Positions 3,585 through 5,042 of a stretch of 5,042 nucleotides of DNA are shown here, one piece after another. The stretch is from an uncultured Clostridia bacterium (lineage in GTDB: Bacteria > Bacillota > Clostridia > Oscillospirales > CAG-272): NCBI GenBank assembly GCA_946404295.1, contig CAMJDE010000153.1:1-5042 (forward strand), in the 5' to 3' direction. Each line of letters begins with the position of its first letter. The stretch's first letter is position 1. The position numbers were made by a program, and so were the translations under genes. The notes under the pieces were generated by a model. That model was not told the DNA's origin. It searched no databases and saw only the letters and a list, made by a program, of their open reading frames with translations.

Positions 3585-5042
3585 ATGAAACGAACGGTCA
3601 TCGTCGGCGCGGGTCCCGCGGGTCTGGCGGCGGGGATCCGGCTCGCCGAGGGGGGTCACGACGTGACGGTCCTCGAACGGCAGGCGGGTCCCGGCGGAAA
3701 CCTGCGGAGTTGGACGCGCGCGGGGCATACGATCGACAACTGCATCCATTGGCTGAACGGGACGCGCGAGGGGACGAAACTGAACGCGCTCTGGCGTTCG
3801 CTCGGAGTGCTCGGGGACGGCGTGGGGCTGGTCCGCGCGCCCTTCTTCTACCGCTCGCACCTGCCGGGCGGGACGCTCTCGCTGTGGCGCGACCCCGACC
3901 GGGCGGAAGCGGAACTGTGTGAAAAAAGCCCGCGCGACGCGGGGGCGATCCGGCGCTTTTTCCGGGACGCCAAGGCGATCGGGACGGGGTCGTCCCTCGC
4001 GCGGGCGGCGGCGGTTTTGCGGTGGTATCGGACGTCGGTCGGGGACTTTGCCGACTCGCTTTCCGACCCCGATCTTTCGACCTTTTTCTCGGACTATCTC
4101 GGCAGAGAGTACGCCGCGCTCGGTCTGCTCTTCGCCTACGGCGCGTTTCTGTCGGGCGACGCCGATCTGCCCGCCGGGGGCTCTCCCGGGGTGGCGAAAC
4201 GAATGGCGGACAAACTGATCGCGGCGGGCGGCAAACTGGTGACGGGGACGTGCGTGACCGGGATCGTCGTATCGGGCGGACGGGCGACGGCGGTTCTGAC
4301 CGACCGGGGCGACGCCTACCCCGCAGACCGGGTGATCGCCGCCTGCGACCCGCATCTCGTCTTTTCGCGTCTGCTTCCGTCGGAGTTCGCGCCGCCCGCG
4401 CTGGCGCGCTTCGACCGCGACCCGCGCACCCCGCTTCTATCGTCGCTGCACGCCGCGTTCTCGCTCGCCGCTCCCTTCCCGCCCGGGACTGCCTGGGTCA
4501 ACGTGATCGGGGGCGACCCCGCCGCCCTCCCCGAAAGAACGGGCGGGCGTCTGATCCTGCGCTCGTTTGCGCACGAACCGGGATTTGCCCCCGAAGGGCG
4601 GACCGTCTTGCAGGCGACGTGCTTTCTCTCGGGGGAGGACGCCGCGCCGTGGCTTGCGCGGGGCGAGGGCTACCGCGAGAAGAAAGCCGCCCTCTCCGAC
4701 GCGATCGGAGAGGCGATCGGGCGGGCGTTTCCCCTCTGTTCGGTCACGCCGCTCGACGTGTGGACGCCCGCGACCTACGAACGCTACACCGGCGCCTATC
4801 GCGGCGACTATATGGGGTGGGCGGTTTCCGCCGGAATGATCCCGCCCCGGCTCCCCGAACGGGTACGGGGACTTCCGAACGTGTCGCTGGCTTCGGGATG
4901 GTGCCGGATGCCCGGGGGTCTGCCCACGGCGGTACGGAGCGGCGTGCGCGCCGCCGCCGACGCCCTGCTCTCCGATCCCCTGCCCCGCCTCTTCCCGGGC
5001 GTCGCGCTCGGACGGCGCCGGAAAACGAAAAAACAGAAAATT
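3585..5042 (+). CDS. FAD-dependent oxidoreductase, phytoene-desaturase-like (CrtI-like) superfamily, 3' end outside window
   Basis: An open frame of 486 codons with no stop before the window edge. The N-terminus is a dinucleotide-binding Rossmann motif, VIVGAGPAGLAAGIRLAEGGHDVTVLER (GAGPAG at 8-13, E31 as ribose-binding acid), followed by PGGN (36-39). Next comes DNCIHWLNGTREGTKLNALWRSLG, a segment I associate with a clostridial/Bacteroidota group of CrtI-like flavoproteins of unassigned substrate. The C-terminal GWCRMPGGLPTAVRSGVRAA (438-457) is the usual second FAD-contacting motif. After it comes a basic tail (GRRRKTKKQK), so the stop is probably close. Family members use FAD to desaturate, isomerise or saturate lipid-like substrates such as carotenoids or retinol. 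No crtB, crtE or other carotenoid gene is visible, so the substrate is unknown. It diverges from spoIIR; shared regulation is possible but not shown. The flavoprotein class is sure, the reaction is not. Confidence 0.88.
   Translation, partial: MKRTVIVGAGPAGLAAGIRLAEGGHDVTVLERQAGPGGNLRSWTRAGHTIDNCIHWLNGTREGTKLNALWRSLGVLGDGVGLVRAPFFYRSHLPGGTLSLWRDPDRAEAELCEKSPRDAGAIRRFFRDAKAIGTGSSLARAAAVLRWYRTSVGDFADSLSDPDLSTFFSDYLGREYAALGLLFAYGAFLSGDADLPAGGSPGVAKRMADKLIAAGGKLVTGTCVTGIVVSGGRATAVLTDRGDAYPADRVIAACDPHLVFSRLLPSEFAPPALARFDRDPRTPLLSSLHAAFSLAAPFPPGTAWVNVIGGDPAALPERTGGRLILRSFAHEPGFAPEGRTVLQATCFLSGEDAAPWLARGEGYREKKAALSDAIGEAIGRAFPLCSVTPLDVWTPATYERYTGAYRGDYMGWAVSAGMIPPRLPERVRGLPNVSLASGWCRMPGGLPTAVRSGVRAAADALLSDPLPRLFPGVALGRRRKTKKQKI

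Noticed and set aside
2817..4355. A 512-codon open frame on the minus strand extending spoIIR far upstream
   Set aside because: Only its last 205 codons are SpoIIR. The upstream part is antisense to the oxidoreductase, is arginine/proline-rich with no recognisable domain, and the spoIIR Shine-Dalgarno and export signal fix a start at 3434.
3585..5042. Carotenoid phytoene desaturase (crtI) as a specific name
   Set aside because: The superfamily fits, but no carotenoid synthesis gene is present and the IHWLNGT-type segment suggests another subgroup, so no symbol is given.

Overview
The window is GC-rich, tightly packed bacterial DNA that reads as a chromosomal segment of an endospore-forming Bacillota, probably a high-GC, possibly uncultured, Clostridia-type lineage. 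The strongest taxonomic clue is a recognisable stage II sporulation protein R gene. Strong AAAGGAGG-type ribosome binding sites and a sigma-A-like promoter agree with this. I see no tRNA, rRNA, CRISPR array, transposase or phage gene.

Layout: five protein genes. Four lie on the minus strand and are read from right to left: spoIIR (2817-3434), a CPBP-family intramembrane protease (1726-2709), a DUF3810-type membrane protein with an HExxH zinc-protease motif (616-1641), and the N-terminal part of a MurA-like enolpyruvyl transferase, whose 3' end lies outside the window (1-562). One gene is on the plus strand, diverging from spoIIR: an FAD-dependent oxidoreductase of the phytoene-desaturase-like (CrtI-like) superfamily (3585 to the right edge, no stop reached).

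Regulation: a good sigma-A-type promoter (TTGCGT, 17 bp, TACAAT with an extended -10 TG) lies just upstream of the CPBP gene. CPBP, DUF3810 and murA therefore probably form one operon separate from spoIIR. SpoIIR has a weak candidate forespore-sigma promoter in the 150-bp divergent gap. Each gap inside the three-gene operon holds inverted repeats. The most striking is a nested 64-nt inverted repeat in the CPBP/DUF3810 gap, which on the transcribed strand would pair the DUF3810 Shine-Dalgarno with an upstream UCCUCU. This is a candidate translational control element or palindromic repeat.

Functionally, the operon joins two uncharacterised membrane proteins with protease signatures to an enzyme that commits UDP-GlcNAc to peptidoglycan synthesis. 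Next to it is the forespore-to-mother-cell signalling protein SpoIIR. A cell-envelope or sporulation theme is plausible but is inference. No clear new multi-gene defence or metabolic system is visible.
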